Below, one piece after another: positions 35,376 to 43,059 of a DNA stretch of 64,000 bases. Every line of letters starts with the position of its first letter. Position 1 is the first letter of the stretch. The notes under the pieces are model-generated. The model did not search any database and was not told the DNA's origin. It was given only the letters and a program-made list of their open reading frames with translations. The translations under genes and the position numbers were made by a program. This stretch comes from Amycolatopsis sp. WAC 01376 (GTDB taxonomy: Bacteria; Actinomycetota; Actinomycetes; Mycobacteriales; Pseudonocardiaceae), in NCBI RefSeq assembly GCF_003947415.1, contig NZ_QHKL01000002.1, positions 620,001 through 684,000 of the forward strand. Direction: 5' to 3'.

Positions 35376-36004
35376 CCCGGCCTGCCAAGCTGTACTTCTC
35401 GCTGCGCAGCCCGTACAGCTGGCTCGCGATCAACAAGCTGCGCGCCGAGGTGCCCGGCGCCCTCGAACAGCTGCAATGCTTCCCGTACTGGGATCCGGAC
35501 ACGGTGACCGGGGCCGGCCTCGACGAACGCGGCGGCGAGTTCCACTACGTGCAGATGAGCCGCGCGAAGCATCTGTACATGCTGATGGACACCAAGCGGA
35601 TCGCCGAGCAGCAGGGTCGCAAGATGGCCTGGCCGATCGACATCGAACCGTGGTGGGAGCTGCCGCATCTGGCCTGGCTGCGTGCCCGCCGCGAGGGTGT
35701 CGAGTGGCCGTTCTACGACGCGCTGAACGAGGCGCGGTGGGGCCGCGGCGAGAACATCTGCGAGCCCGGCATCGTGCGTGCCGCAGCCGAGCGGGCCGGG
35801 CTGGACCCGGAGCTGGCCGTGGGCGCCGTCGACGACCCGGAGATCCGCGCCGAGGGCGTCGAATGCCTCTACCAGGCCTATCTCGACGACATCTTCGGCA
35901 TCCCGTACTTCAAGTGGGGCCGCCACCGCTTCTGGGGATTCGACCGGCTGGACGGCTTCCTCGGCGTCTGGCAGCCCACGGTCCGAGAGGAGCGTGCCGC
36001 ATGA
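35372..36004 (+). CDS. DsbA-fold protein, 2-hydroxychromene-2-carboxylate isomerase family
   Basis: A 210-aa protein of the kappa-GST/DsbA fold. The N-terminal motif is SLRSPYSWLA, with Ser in place of the CxxC of disulfide oxidases, as in HCCA isomerases. A late IFGIPYFKWGRHRFWGFDRLD is the family's C-terminal block. These enzymes use glutathione in some cases for isomerisation; actinobacteria make mycothiol. In a polyene cluster, cis/trans isomerisation of a double bond is possible. Confidence 0.82.
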   Translation: MTRPAKLYFSLRSPYSWLAINKLRAEVPGALEQLQCFPYWDPDTVTGAGLDERGGEFHYVQMSRAKHLYMLMDTKRIAEQQGRKMAWPIDIEPWWELPHLAWLRARREGVEWPFYDALNEARWGRGENICEPGIVRAAAERAGLDPELAVGAVDDPEIRAEGVECLYQAYLDDIFGIPYFKWGRHRFWGFDRLDGFLGVWQPTVREERAA

Positions 36005-36123
36005 GCGACGACCAGGAGGCCACGGTCACCGAGCTGCCCACCGACCAGTGGTACGGCGTACCCGCCGAACTGCTGGACGAGGGCGCCGCCTACGACTGGG
36101 ACAGCCCGGGCGGCTGCGGATGA
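36001..36123 (+). CDS. 40-residue acidic peptide with C-terminal GGCG
   Basis: A short reading frame translationally coupled on both sides: its ATG overlaps the upstream stop in ATGA, and its TGA overlaps the aldolase ATG the same way. The peptide has ten acidic residues, no Lys, Arg or His, two Trp (residues 17 and 33), and ends in DSPGGCG with a single Cys39. I do not recognise a family. It could be a RiPP-like precursor, a small scaffold or chaperone for the adjacent enzymes, or a sulfur carrier. Overlapping ORF arrangement makes it unlikely to be noise. Confidence 0.6.
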   Translation: MSDDQEATVTELPTDQWYGVPAELLDEGAAYDWDSPGGCG

Positions 36124-36848
36124 GGACCGTCGAAGAGGAACGGCTCTACCGCAAGCAACGCCTGGCGGCGACCATGCGGCTGTTCGCGGTACGCGGTTTC
36201 GACGAGGGCGCGGGCGGGCACGTGACCGCCCGCGACCCCGGCGACCCGGACCGCTTCTGGATCAACCCGTTCGGTGTCCACTTCGGACACGTCCGGGTCA
36301 GCGACCTGCTGCTGGTCGACAGCCGGGGTGAAATCGTCGAAGGCGACGGGAGGATCAACCCGGCCGGGTTCGTGATCCACTCGCACGTCCACGCGGCCCG
36401 TCCCGACGTCGTCGCGGTCGCGCACGCGCACTCCACCTACGGGCGCGCGTGGGCCGCGCTGGGCCGCAAGCTCGACCCGATCACCCAGGACGCCTGCGCG
36501 TTCTACGAGGACCACGAGGTTTTCGACGAATTCGGCGGCGTGGTGCTGGATTCCGACGAGGGCAAGCGGATCGCGGTCCGCCTCGGCACGGGCAAGGCGG
36601 TGATCCTGCGCAACCACGGGCTGCTCACGGTCGGCGGCACGGTGCAGGAGGCGGCCTGGTGGTTCACCACCATGGACGGCTCTTGTCACGTGCAGCTGCT
36701 CGCGGAGGCGGCCGGGAAGCCGGTGCCGATCGAGCCCGGGGTCGCGCGGCACACCGCGTCGACGATCGGCACGCCGGGGATGGGGCGGCTCAACTTCCGG
36801 CCGCTGTACGCCGATCTCGTGCGCACGCAACCGGACTTGCTGGATTGA
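36120..36848 (+). CDS. class II aldolase/adducin-family protein
   Basis: A 242-aa protein with the zinc-binding pattern of class II aldolases: AHAHSTYGRA (two His) and ILRNHGLLTVGG (third His). The acid/base and substrate regions do not indicate a specific sugar phosphate. It may perform a retro-aldol or decarboxylation step on a cluster intermediate, or build a small precursor. It overlaps the acidic peptide gene by four bases. Confidence 0.83.
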   Translation: MRTVEEERLYRKQRLAATMRLFAVRGFDEGAGGHVTARDPGDPDRFWINPFGVHFGHVRVSDLLLVDSRGEIVEGDGRINPAGFVIHSHVHAARPDVVAVAHAHSTYGRAWAALGRKLDPITQDACAFYEDHEVFDEFGGVVLDSDEGKRIAVRLGTGKAVILRNHGLLTVGGTVQEAAWWFTTMDGSCHVQLLAEAAGKPVPIEPGVARHTASTIGTPGMGRLNFRPLYADLVRTQPDLLD

Positions 36849-36858
36849 GGGGAAGGTC

Positions 36859-39636
36859 ATGCCGACGCTACTGAACGACTACATCGCCGAGGACGGTGCC
36901 GGGATCGCGATCGTCGACGAGGCGGGCGCGGTCGGGTGGCGGCTGCTGGGGGAGCGGGTGAACCGCTGGATCGCGCTGCTGCGTGACCGCGGGATCGGCG
37001 AGGGTGACCGGCTGGCCTGCGTCCTCGGAAACCGCCGGGAGACCTTCGAGGTCCTCCTGGCGTGCCTGCACTCCGGGATCACCGTGGTACCGATCAACTG
37101 GCATCTCACCGATCCCGAAATCGCTTACATCGTCTCGGATTCCGGGAGCAAGGCGCTGATCGTCGAGCCCTCGTACGCCGAGACGGCCGGCCGCGCGGTG
37201 GCGCGGGCCACGGGGGAATGCGCGACGCTGATCGTCACCGGTTCCGCGGACGAGGCCGGTTTCGAAGCGGCGGAACCGTTGCTGGCGCGGATGTCCCCGG
37301 CCGAACCCGATGCACAGACCTGCGGCGCCACGATGTTGTACACCTCGGGCACGACAGGCGCGCCCAAAGGCGTGGTGAACGGTCTGTTCGTCGTCGGCGC
37401 GCCGTTCTCCCGGGTGGCGAAACTGACCCGGTACGCGCACGTCGTCCTCGACGTCCCGTCGCGCGAACGATGCCTGCTCGACGGCCCTTGGTACCACTCG
37501 TCCCAGCTGTTCTTCTCCCTGCTCGGGCTGCTGCTCGGCTCGACGCTGGTGATCCGCCGGTCGTTCGACCCCGAGTCCACATTGGACATCATCGACCGCG
37601 AGCGGATCACCGCCGCGCATCTGGTGCCCACCCAGTTCATCCGCCTGCTGCGGCTGCCCCCGGAGGTCCGCGCGCGGTTCTCGGGGGCGAGCCTCGGCCG
37701 CGTGTGGCACGGCGGCGGACCGTGCCCGCCGGACGTCAAGCGCCGGATGATCGACTGGTGGGGCCCCGTGCTGACGGAGTACTACGGCGCCACCGAGGGC
37801 GGTGCGGTCACGATCGCCGGCTCACGCGACTGGCTCGCGCATCCCGGCAGCGTCGGCAAGGCCATTCCCCCGAACGAAATCGTGATCCTCGGCGAGGACG
37901 GCACCCCGCAACCGACCGGTGCTTCCGGGCAGGTGTTCGTCCGGCGTGTCAAAGGCAAGAGCTTCTCGTATCACAACGCACCGGAGAAGACGCGGTCCGC
38001 GCATCTGGAACCGGGCACCTTCACCTTCGGCGACGTCGGCCACCTCGACGAGGACGGCTTCCTCTATCTCACCGGACGCGCGCAGGACATGATCGTCTCC
38101 GGCGGGGTCAACGTGTACCCGGCCGAGATCGAGGCCGTGCTGCTCAACCATCCGGTGGTCCGGGACGTCGCCGTCATCGGCGTCCCCGACGACGAGTTCG
38201 GTGAACGGGTCGCCGCCGTCGTCGAGGTCACCGACGATGCCCCAGCCGACCTGTTCGCTCTGCTGGACCCGTTCTGCCGCAAGTCCTTGGCGGGTTTCAA
38301 GACCCCGAGGACGTATCACGTCATCGAGCGGCTGCCCCGTGAGGCGACCGGCAAACTCCGCAAGGACGTGCTGCGCAAGAGCTTCGCCGCGATCGGCATC
38401 GAGCGGCCCGACATCGCGCATCCGGCGACGTTCGCCGACGGCGTGCCGCATGCGGAGTTCGCCCGTCGTCGCGAGACCGAACCGGTGGCCTGGACCCCGG
38501 AACCGTTGCTGACGCGGCATTCCAGCGCGGGCAGCAACACCCAGCGTGGCTCCGGCTACTGGGCGGTGACGCGCTACGACGACGTCTACTCGGTGTCACG
38601 GCGGCCTGAGGAGTTCTCCTCCGCGGCCAAGGGCGCCTTCTTGCCCGACCCGCGCACGCCGGGCGACCTCAAGCAGACCCGGCAACTGCTGGTCAGCATG
38701 GACGGCCCGGAGCACGTCCGGATCCGCCGTCTGGTCGCGACCGTGTTCACGCCCAAATCCGTCCGCGGGCTGAGCGACAGCATCGCCGGGCACGCGCGGC
38801 GGCTGGTGGAAAAGGTCACCGACGGCGCCGAGTTCGACGCCGTCGCCGATTTCGCCGCCGAGTTGCCCCTGCTGGTCCTGTGCGATCTGCTCGGGTTCCC
38901 GCCGGACGACCGGCATCTGCTCTACCGCTGGAGCAACGCGCTGGTCGGCTTCGACGACCCGGAGTTCGGCGGCGGCGACGTCGAGGCGTACCGCCGGACC
39001 TTTGCCGAAGCGTTCGCCTACGCGATGAAGCTAGGCATGTCCCGGCGCGAGACCCCGACCGACGACCTGATCAGCAGGTTGGTCAACGCCGAGGTCGACG
39101 GGAAACACCTGAGCGACCGCGAGTTCTGCAGCTTCTGGCTGCTGCTGGTGGTGGCGGGCAACGAAACCACCCGTCACCTGATCTCCGGTTCACTGGAGGC
39201 ACTGGTGAACAACCCGGCGGAACGGGACAGGCTGGTGTCCGGTGAGGTACCGGTGGCCACCGCGGCCGACGAGCTGATCCGCTGGGTCACGCCGATCATG
39301 CAGTTCCGCCGCACCGCCGTCCGGGACACGGAGATCGCCGGGCAGCCCATCGCCGAGGGCGACAAGGTCGTCGTCTACTACACCTCGGCCAACCGCGACC
39401 CGGCCGTGTTCACCGATCCGGACCGGCTCGACCTCGGCCGCGATCCCAACCCCCACCTGTCGTTCGGGATCGGCCCGCATTTCTGCCTCGGCGCGCATCT
39501 GGCCCGGCTGGAGATGTCGACGCTGCTGACCGCACTGCTGCCGCATCTGTCCCGCCTGCGCCTGACCGGGCCGGTGACCCGGCTCGAATCGAACTTCGTC
39601 AACGGCGCCAAGTCCATGCCCGCGCGCTTCGGATGA
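36859..39636 (+). CDS. acyl-CoA ligase fused to cytochrome P450
   Basis: A single 925-aa frame with two complete enzymes. Residues 1-525 form an adenylate-forming ligase (FadD-like): P-loop LYTSGTTGAPKG, YYGATEGG, GDVGHLDEDGFLYLTGR, and a C-terminal lysine in REATGKLRK. Residues ~530-925 form a P450 of the CYP124/125 lipid-hydroxylase type: a GNETT I-helix, and a heme loop FGIGPHFCLGAH with Cys876. The linker is short (about 10-20 residues). A substrate may be activated and hydroxylated in one complex. GGGGAAGG lies before ATG 36859. There is no frameshift or internal stop; I found no separate start for the P450. Confidence 0.93.
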   Translation: MPTLLNDYIAEDGAGIAIVDEAGAVGWRLLGERVNRWIALLRDRGIGEGDRLACVLGNRRETFEVLLACLHSGITVVPINWHLTDPEIAYIVSDSGSKALIVEPSYAETAGRAVARATGECATLIVTGSADEAGFEAAEPLLARMSPAEPDAQTCGATMLYTSGTTGAPKGVVNGLFVVGAPFSRVAKLTRYAHVVLDVPSRERCLLDGPWYHSSQLFFSLLGLLLGSTLVIRRSFDPESTLDIIDRERITAAHLVPTQFIRLLRLPPEVRARFSGASLGRVWHGGGPCPPDVKRRMIDWWGPVLTEYYGATEGGAVTIAGSRDWLAHPGSVGKAIPPNEIVILGEDGTPQPTGASGQVFVRRVKGKSFSYHNAPEKTRSAHLEPGTFTFGDVGHLDEDGFLYLTGRAQDMIVSGGVNVYPAEIEAVLLNHPVVRDVAVIGVPDDEFGERVAAVVEVTDDAPADLFALLDPFCRKSLAGFKTPRTYHVIERLPREATGKLRKDVLRKSFAAIGIERPDIAHPATFADGVPHAEFARRRETEPVAWTPEPLLTRHSSAGSNTQRGSGYWAVTRYDDVYSVSRRPEEFSSAAKGAFLPDPRTPGDLKQTRQLLVSMDGPEHVRIRRLVATVFTPKSVRGLSDSIAGHARRLVEKVTDGAEFDAVADFAAELPLLVLCDLLGFPPDDRHLLYRWSNALVGFDDPEFGGGDVEAYRRTFAEAFAYAMKLGMSRRETPTDDLISRLVNAEVDGKHLSDREFCSFWLLLVVAGNETTRHLISGSLEALVNNPAERDRLVSGEVPVATAADELIRWVTPIMQFRRTAVRDTEIAGQPIAEGDKVVVYYTSANRDPAVFTDPDRLDLGRDPNPHLSFGIGPHFCLGAHLARLEMSTLLTALLPHLSRLRLTGPVTRLESNFVNGAKSMPARFG

Positions 39637-39659
39637 TTCCACGAGAAAGGGAGGCCGTC

Positions 39660-41330
39660 GTGCCCTCGAAACCTGTCCAGCCGAGCCGTGCGGGAACGGT
39701 CCCCTGGCCCGCCGACCTCGTCGAGCGCTATGTCGCCGAAGGCCACTGGAAGGGCCAGGCACTCGCTTCGCGCTTCGTGACCGCCGCCGACGCGACTCCG
39801 GACGTCGAAGCGCTGACCGACGGCGACTTCCGGCTGACCTACGCCGAACTGCTGTCCCGTGTGGACGGTGCCGCGCAGCGGTTGCGCGCGCTGGGCCTCC
39901 GGCCCGACGACCGGCTCCTGATGCAGCTGCCCAACGGCTGGGAGTTCGTCGTGCTGACGCTGGCGTGCTTCCGGCTCGGCGTGATCCCGGTGATGGCGCT
40001 GATCCAGCACCGCAGGCACGAACTGTCCTACCTGGCCGAACTGTCCGAGGCCCGCGCGATCGCCGTGCCGGACCGCGTGAAGGACTTCGACCACCAGGAA
40101 CTCGCGGCCGGGATCGCCGCCGGGGCCGAGACGATCCAGCACGTCATCGTCGCCGGTGACGTCCGCGACGGCCACGTCGACCTGCGTGCCCTTTGTGCCC
40201 CTGCGGCGAATGCGGTGGCGGCGCGCACCGAGCTCGACGCGTTGGCCCCAGACCCGCGTTCGGTCGCGCTGCTGATCCTTTCCGGTGGCACCACGGGTCT
40301 GCCGAAGCTCATCGCGCGCACCCACGACGACTACGCCTGCTACGTCGACGGATCCGCCGACGCTTTCGGTTTCGACGCGTCTTCGGTGTATCTCGCCGTG
40401 CTGCCGTTCGGGCACAACTACCCGCTGAGCGCGATCCTCGGCGTGCTGTGGGCAGGCGGCCGCGTGGTCGTCTCGCCGTCGCCGTCCGCGCGTGACTCGC
40501 TCGGCGCGATCGAAACCGAACGTGCCACGGTGACGTCGGTGGTGCCGGCGATCGTGGTGCGCTGGCTCGAGTACCGCGAGGCCGACCAGCACCACGACCT
40601 GTCGTCGTTCCAGGTGCTGACGCTGGGCGCCGCGCGGCTGCAGGACCAGCTGGTCCGGCAGATCAGCTCGGTGTTCGGCTGCACGTTGCAGCAGGGCTAC
40701 GGAATGGCGGAGGGGCTGACCAACCTCACCCGGCTGGACGACCCGTTCGACATCACCTGCGACACCCAGGGCCGCCCGATCAACCCGGCCGACGAACTGC
40801 GCGTCGTCGACCCCGACGGGAACCCGGTCCCGCCGGACGAGCAGGGCGAGCTGATCACCCGCGGCCCGTACACGATCCGCGGCTACTACCGCGCGCCCGA
40901 ACACAACGAGCGCGCCTTCACCCCGGACGGCTGGTACCGCACGGGCGACGTCGTACGGCTGCGCCCGGACGGCTACGTCGTCGTCGAGGGGCGCACCAAG
41001 GACGTGATCAACCGCGGTGGCGAGAAGATCGCGGCCGAGGAGGTCGAATCCTTCGCGTATCAGCTCGACTCGGTGGAGATGGCGGCCTCGGTCGCGATGC
41101 CGGATCCGGTGCTGGGGGAGCGCGGCTGCCTCTACGTCGTGCCGGCACCCGGCAATTCCGTCGCACTGCAAGACGTCATCGACGTCATGGAGACGGCGGG
41201 GGTGGCCCGGTTCAAACTGCCGGAGCGGCTGGTCGTCGTCGACGCGATGCCGCGCACGCCGATCGGGAAGATCGACAAGAAGGTCCTGCGCGCTGACATC
41301 GCGCGACGCCTCGAAGAAGAAGCCGCCTGA
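39660..41330 (+). CDS. aryl-acid AMP ligase, DhbE/EntE-like
   Basis: A 556-aa stand-alone adenylation enzyme that follows DhbE (2,3-dihydroxybenzoate-AMP ligase) closely, with LILSGGTTGLPK, GYGMAEGL, RGPYTIRGYY and GRTKDVINRGGEKI. The C-terminal lysine is in TPIGKIDKK. It would activate an aryl acid and load it on a carrier, most likely the ACP at 29172, since no ArCP or siderophore NRPS is in the window. I chose GTG 39660 because GAAAGGGAGG precedes it; ATG 39633 overlaps the previous stop and is the alternative. It may supply an aryl starter. Confidence 0.88.
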   Translation: MPSKPVQPSRAGTVPWPADLVERYVAEGHWKGQALASRFVTAADATPDVEALTDGDFRLTYAELLSRVDGAAQRLRALGLRPDDRLLMQLPNGWEFVVLTLACFRLGVIPVMALIQHRRHELSYLAELSEARAIAVPDRVKDFDHQELAAGIAAGAETIQHVIVAGDVRDGHVDLRALCAPAANAVAARTELDALAPDPRSVALLILSGGTTGLPKLIARTHDDYACYVDGSADAFGFDASSVYLAVLPFGHNYPLSAILGVLWAGGRVVVSPSPSARDSLGAIETERATVTSVVPAIVVRWLEYREADQHHDLSSFQVLTLGAARLQDQLVRQISSVFGCTLQQGYGMAEGLTNLTRLDDPFDITCDTQGRPINPADELRVVDPDGNPVPPDEQGELITRGPYTIRGYYRAPEHNERAFTPDGWYRTGDVVRLRPDGYVVVEGRTKDVINRGGEKIAAEEVESFAYQLDSVEMAASVAMPDPVLGERGCLYVVPAPGNSVALQDVIDVMETAGVARFKLPERLVVVDAMPRTPIGKIDKKVLRADIARRLEEEAA

Positions 41331-41420
41331 GCCGGCTCGTGAGTGGTAAGGACGGGTTCTGGTGGTCTCGCACCGTGTCCCCGATCCTCCGTTGATCAAG
41401 GCTGAAACCGCAGTAGCTTG

Positions 41421-41471
41421 CTGACGATGTAGGAATCGGGACACTGAAGGTCCCAATTCCTACATCGTCAG
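41421..41471 (+). terminator. hairpin terminator ending the PKS operon
   Basis: 22-bp stem with one mismatch and a 7-base loop, 90 bases after the aryl ligase stop. Same family as 21217-21253 and 57030-57076. The remainder of 41331-41654 holds no gene; it must contain the promoter for the acyltransferase unit. Confidence 0.8.
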
Positions 41472-41654
41472 CCTTCGGACTGGTCTTCACGACCCCGCTC
41501 ACGGCGGAAATACTCGCAGAATGGGATAAGACGTAGCCCATACAGCGGTGCGAAGCTTGCGAGGCAGCCGGTTACTGGTCTGGGTTCCGCCGCGTGAAGT
41601 GGAAATGCTCGAACGCGGTTCACCCCCATCGCTTTTGGGAGAAAGGACGCACAA

Positions 41655-42974
41655 ATGAGCGTTACCGCAACGCGGACTGGCGGGCCGCCCGCAGCCGCGG
41701 AAAAGCCAGCCAAACAACGCTATCTCGCCGTCGACGGCCTGCGCGGGGTCTGCGCGCTGGCGCTGCTCTTCACGCACGTCGCGATGATCGCGGGAGTGCT
41801 CGGCACCAAGGAACTCGGCGGCACGATCGCTTCGACCAGTGCGGTCGGTGGCTTCTTCACCGGCGGGTTGCAGATCTTCGCCGGCGTCTTCTTCGTGCTC
41901 ACGGGCATGTTCGTCTACCAGGGTTTCGCGAAGTCGATCATCAACGGCACTCCGCGCAAACGCGAAGGTACGGTGATCCGGCGGGTGCTGCGCCTGGTCC
42001 CCGCGTACTACGCGATGTACCTCGTGGTGCTGGTCGCACTGAACCTTCAGCAGGTCGAGAACCTGTGGGACGTCCTCCGTCCGATGCTGCTGCTGCACAT
42101 CTACGACTGGGACGGCTGGAGCAACGGCATGGAGATCACGTGGACCGTGCCGGACATGGCGCAGTTCTACCTCCTGCTGCCGCTGCTCGCCTGGGCCACC
42201 TTCAAGTTCGCCTCCCGCGGCAAGACCGCGCGGGCGCGGGCGTACCGGATGATGCTCCCCGTGCCGCTCCTGTTCGCGGCCGGTATCGCCTGGCTGCTGT
42301 ACTCGCAGATGAACGGCCTCGGCACCCGCGCGCTGTTCTGGTACCCGATGGGCCTGATGCCCGAGGTCGCGATCGGTATGGTCATCGCGATCTGGCTGGA
42401 GCTGCAGAAGGCGTCGCCCCGGGATACGCCCAAGCTGCTCGCTTTCGCCGGCCGCCACCGCGTCCTGTTCCTGGGCATCGCGCTGACCTGTCTGCTCATC
42501 AACTGCGCCCGCCCGGGCAGTGAAATCGGCATGGACGACTATTACAGTCTCACCGCGCTCGGGATCTTCTACGGCCTCTTGGCCATTCTCTCGGCGAGCC
42601 TGCTGCTTTCGATGGTCGCACCGGGACCCGAGTCACGCTTCATCCGTGCGGTGTTCACCAACCGGGTGATCCTGTTCATCGGCAAGATCTCCTACGGCGT
42701 TTATCTGTGGCAGTTCGCGGTGATGCATTTCTATCTGCAGAAGCCGGACGCCTATTTCAACGGCGAGCCGATGCCGTTGATGATGATCCGTGCCGGTACC
42801 GGGTTCTGGGAGCTGCAACTGGTCACCCTGGTCGGCACGATCATCCTGTCGACGATCTCGTACTACCTGTTGGAACGCCCCCTGATGAACTGGGGCGAGC
42901 GGGTCATCAAGCGCCGCGCCGACCGCAAGGCCGCCGCGGTGCCGCCACCGCGCGGGGAATCGGTTTCGGTGTAG
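41655..42974 (+). CDS. acyltransferase-3 family membrane protein (OafA-like)
   Basis: A 439-aa membrane protein with about ten hydrophobic segments. The N-terminal YLAVDGLRGVCALALLFTHV has the conserved Arg and His of acyltransferase-3 enzymes, and the late ISYGVYLWQFAVMHF fits the family as well. Such proteins O-acylate sugars or macrolides using acyl-CoA. Here it may acylate the cluster's sugar. GGGAGAAAGG lies before ATG 41655. Confidence 0.9.
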   Translation: MSVTATRTGGPPAAAEKPAKQRYLAVDGLRGVCALALLFTHVAMIAGVLGTKELGGTIASTSAVGGFFTGGLQIFAGVFFVLTGMFVYQGFAKSIINGTPRKREGTVIRRVLRLVPAYYAMYLVVLVALNLQQVENLWDVLRPMLLLHIYDWDGWSNGMEITWTVPDMAQFYLLLPLLAWATFKFASRGKTARARAYRMMLPVPLLFAAGIAWLLYSQMNGLGTRALFWYPMGLMPEVAIGMVIAIWLELQKASPRDTPKLLAFAGRHRVLFLGIALTCLLINCARPGSEIGMDDYYSLTALGIFYGLLAILSASLLLSMVAPGPESRFIRAVFTNRVILFIGKISYGVYLWQFAVMHFYLQKPDAYFNGEPMPLMMIRAGTGFWELQLVTLVGTIILSTISYYLLERPLMNWGERVIKRRADRKAAAVPPPRGESVSV

Positions 42975-43059
42975 TCCTTTCGCCATCGGACCCCTCCGGC
43001 CTGGCGTCCGCCGCAGCGGACGCCAGGCCGTTCCCGCATTCGCTTTCCGGAGGTTCGTC

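Noticed and set aside
39660-41330. Catecholate siderophore locus
   Set aside because: Only the aryl-AMP ligase is present; there are no isochorismate genes, NRPS, ArCP or ferric uptake genes.
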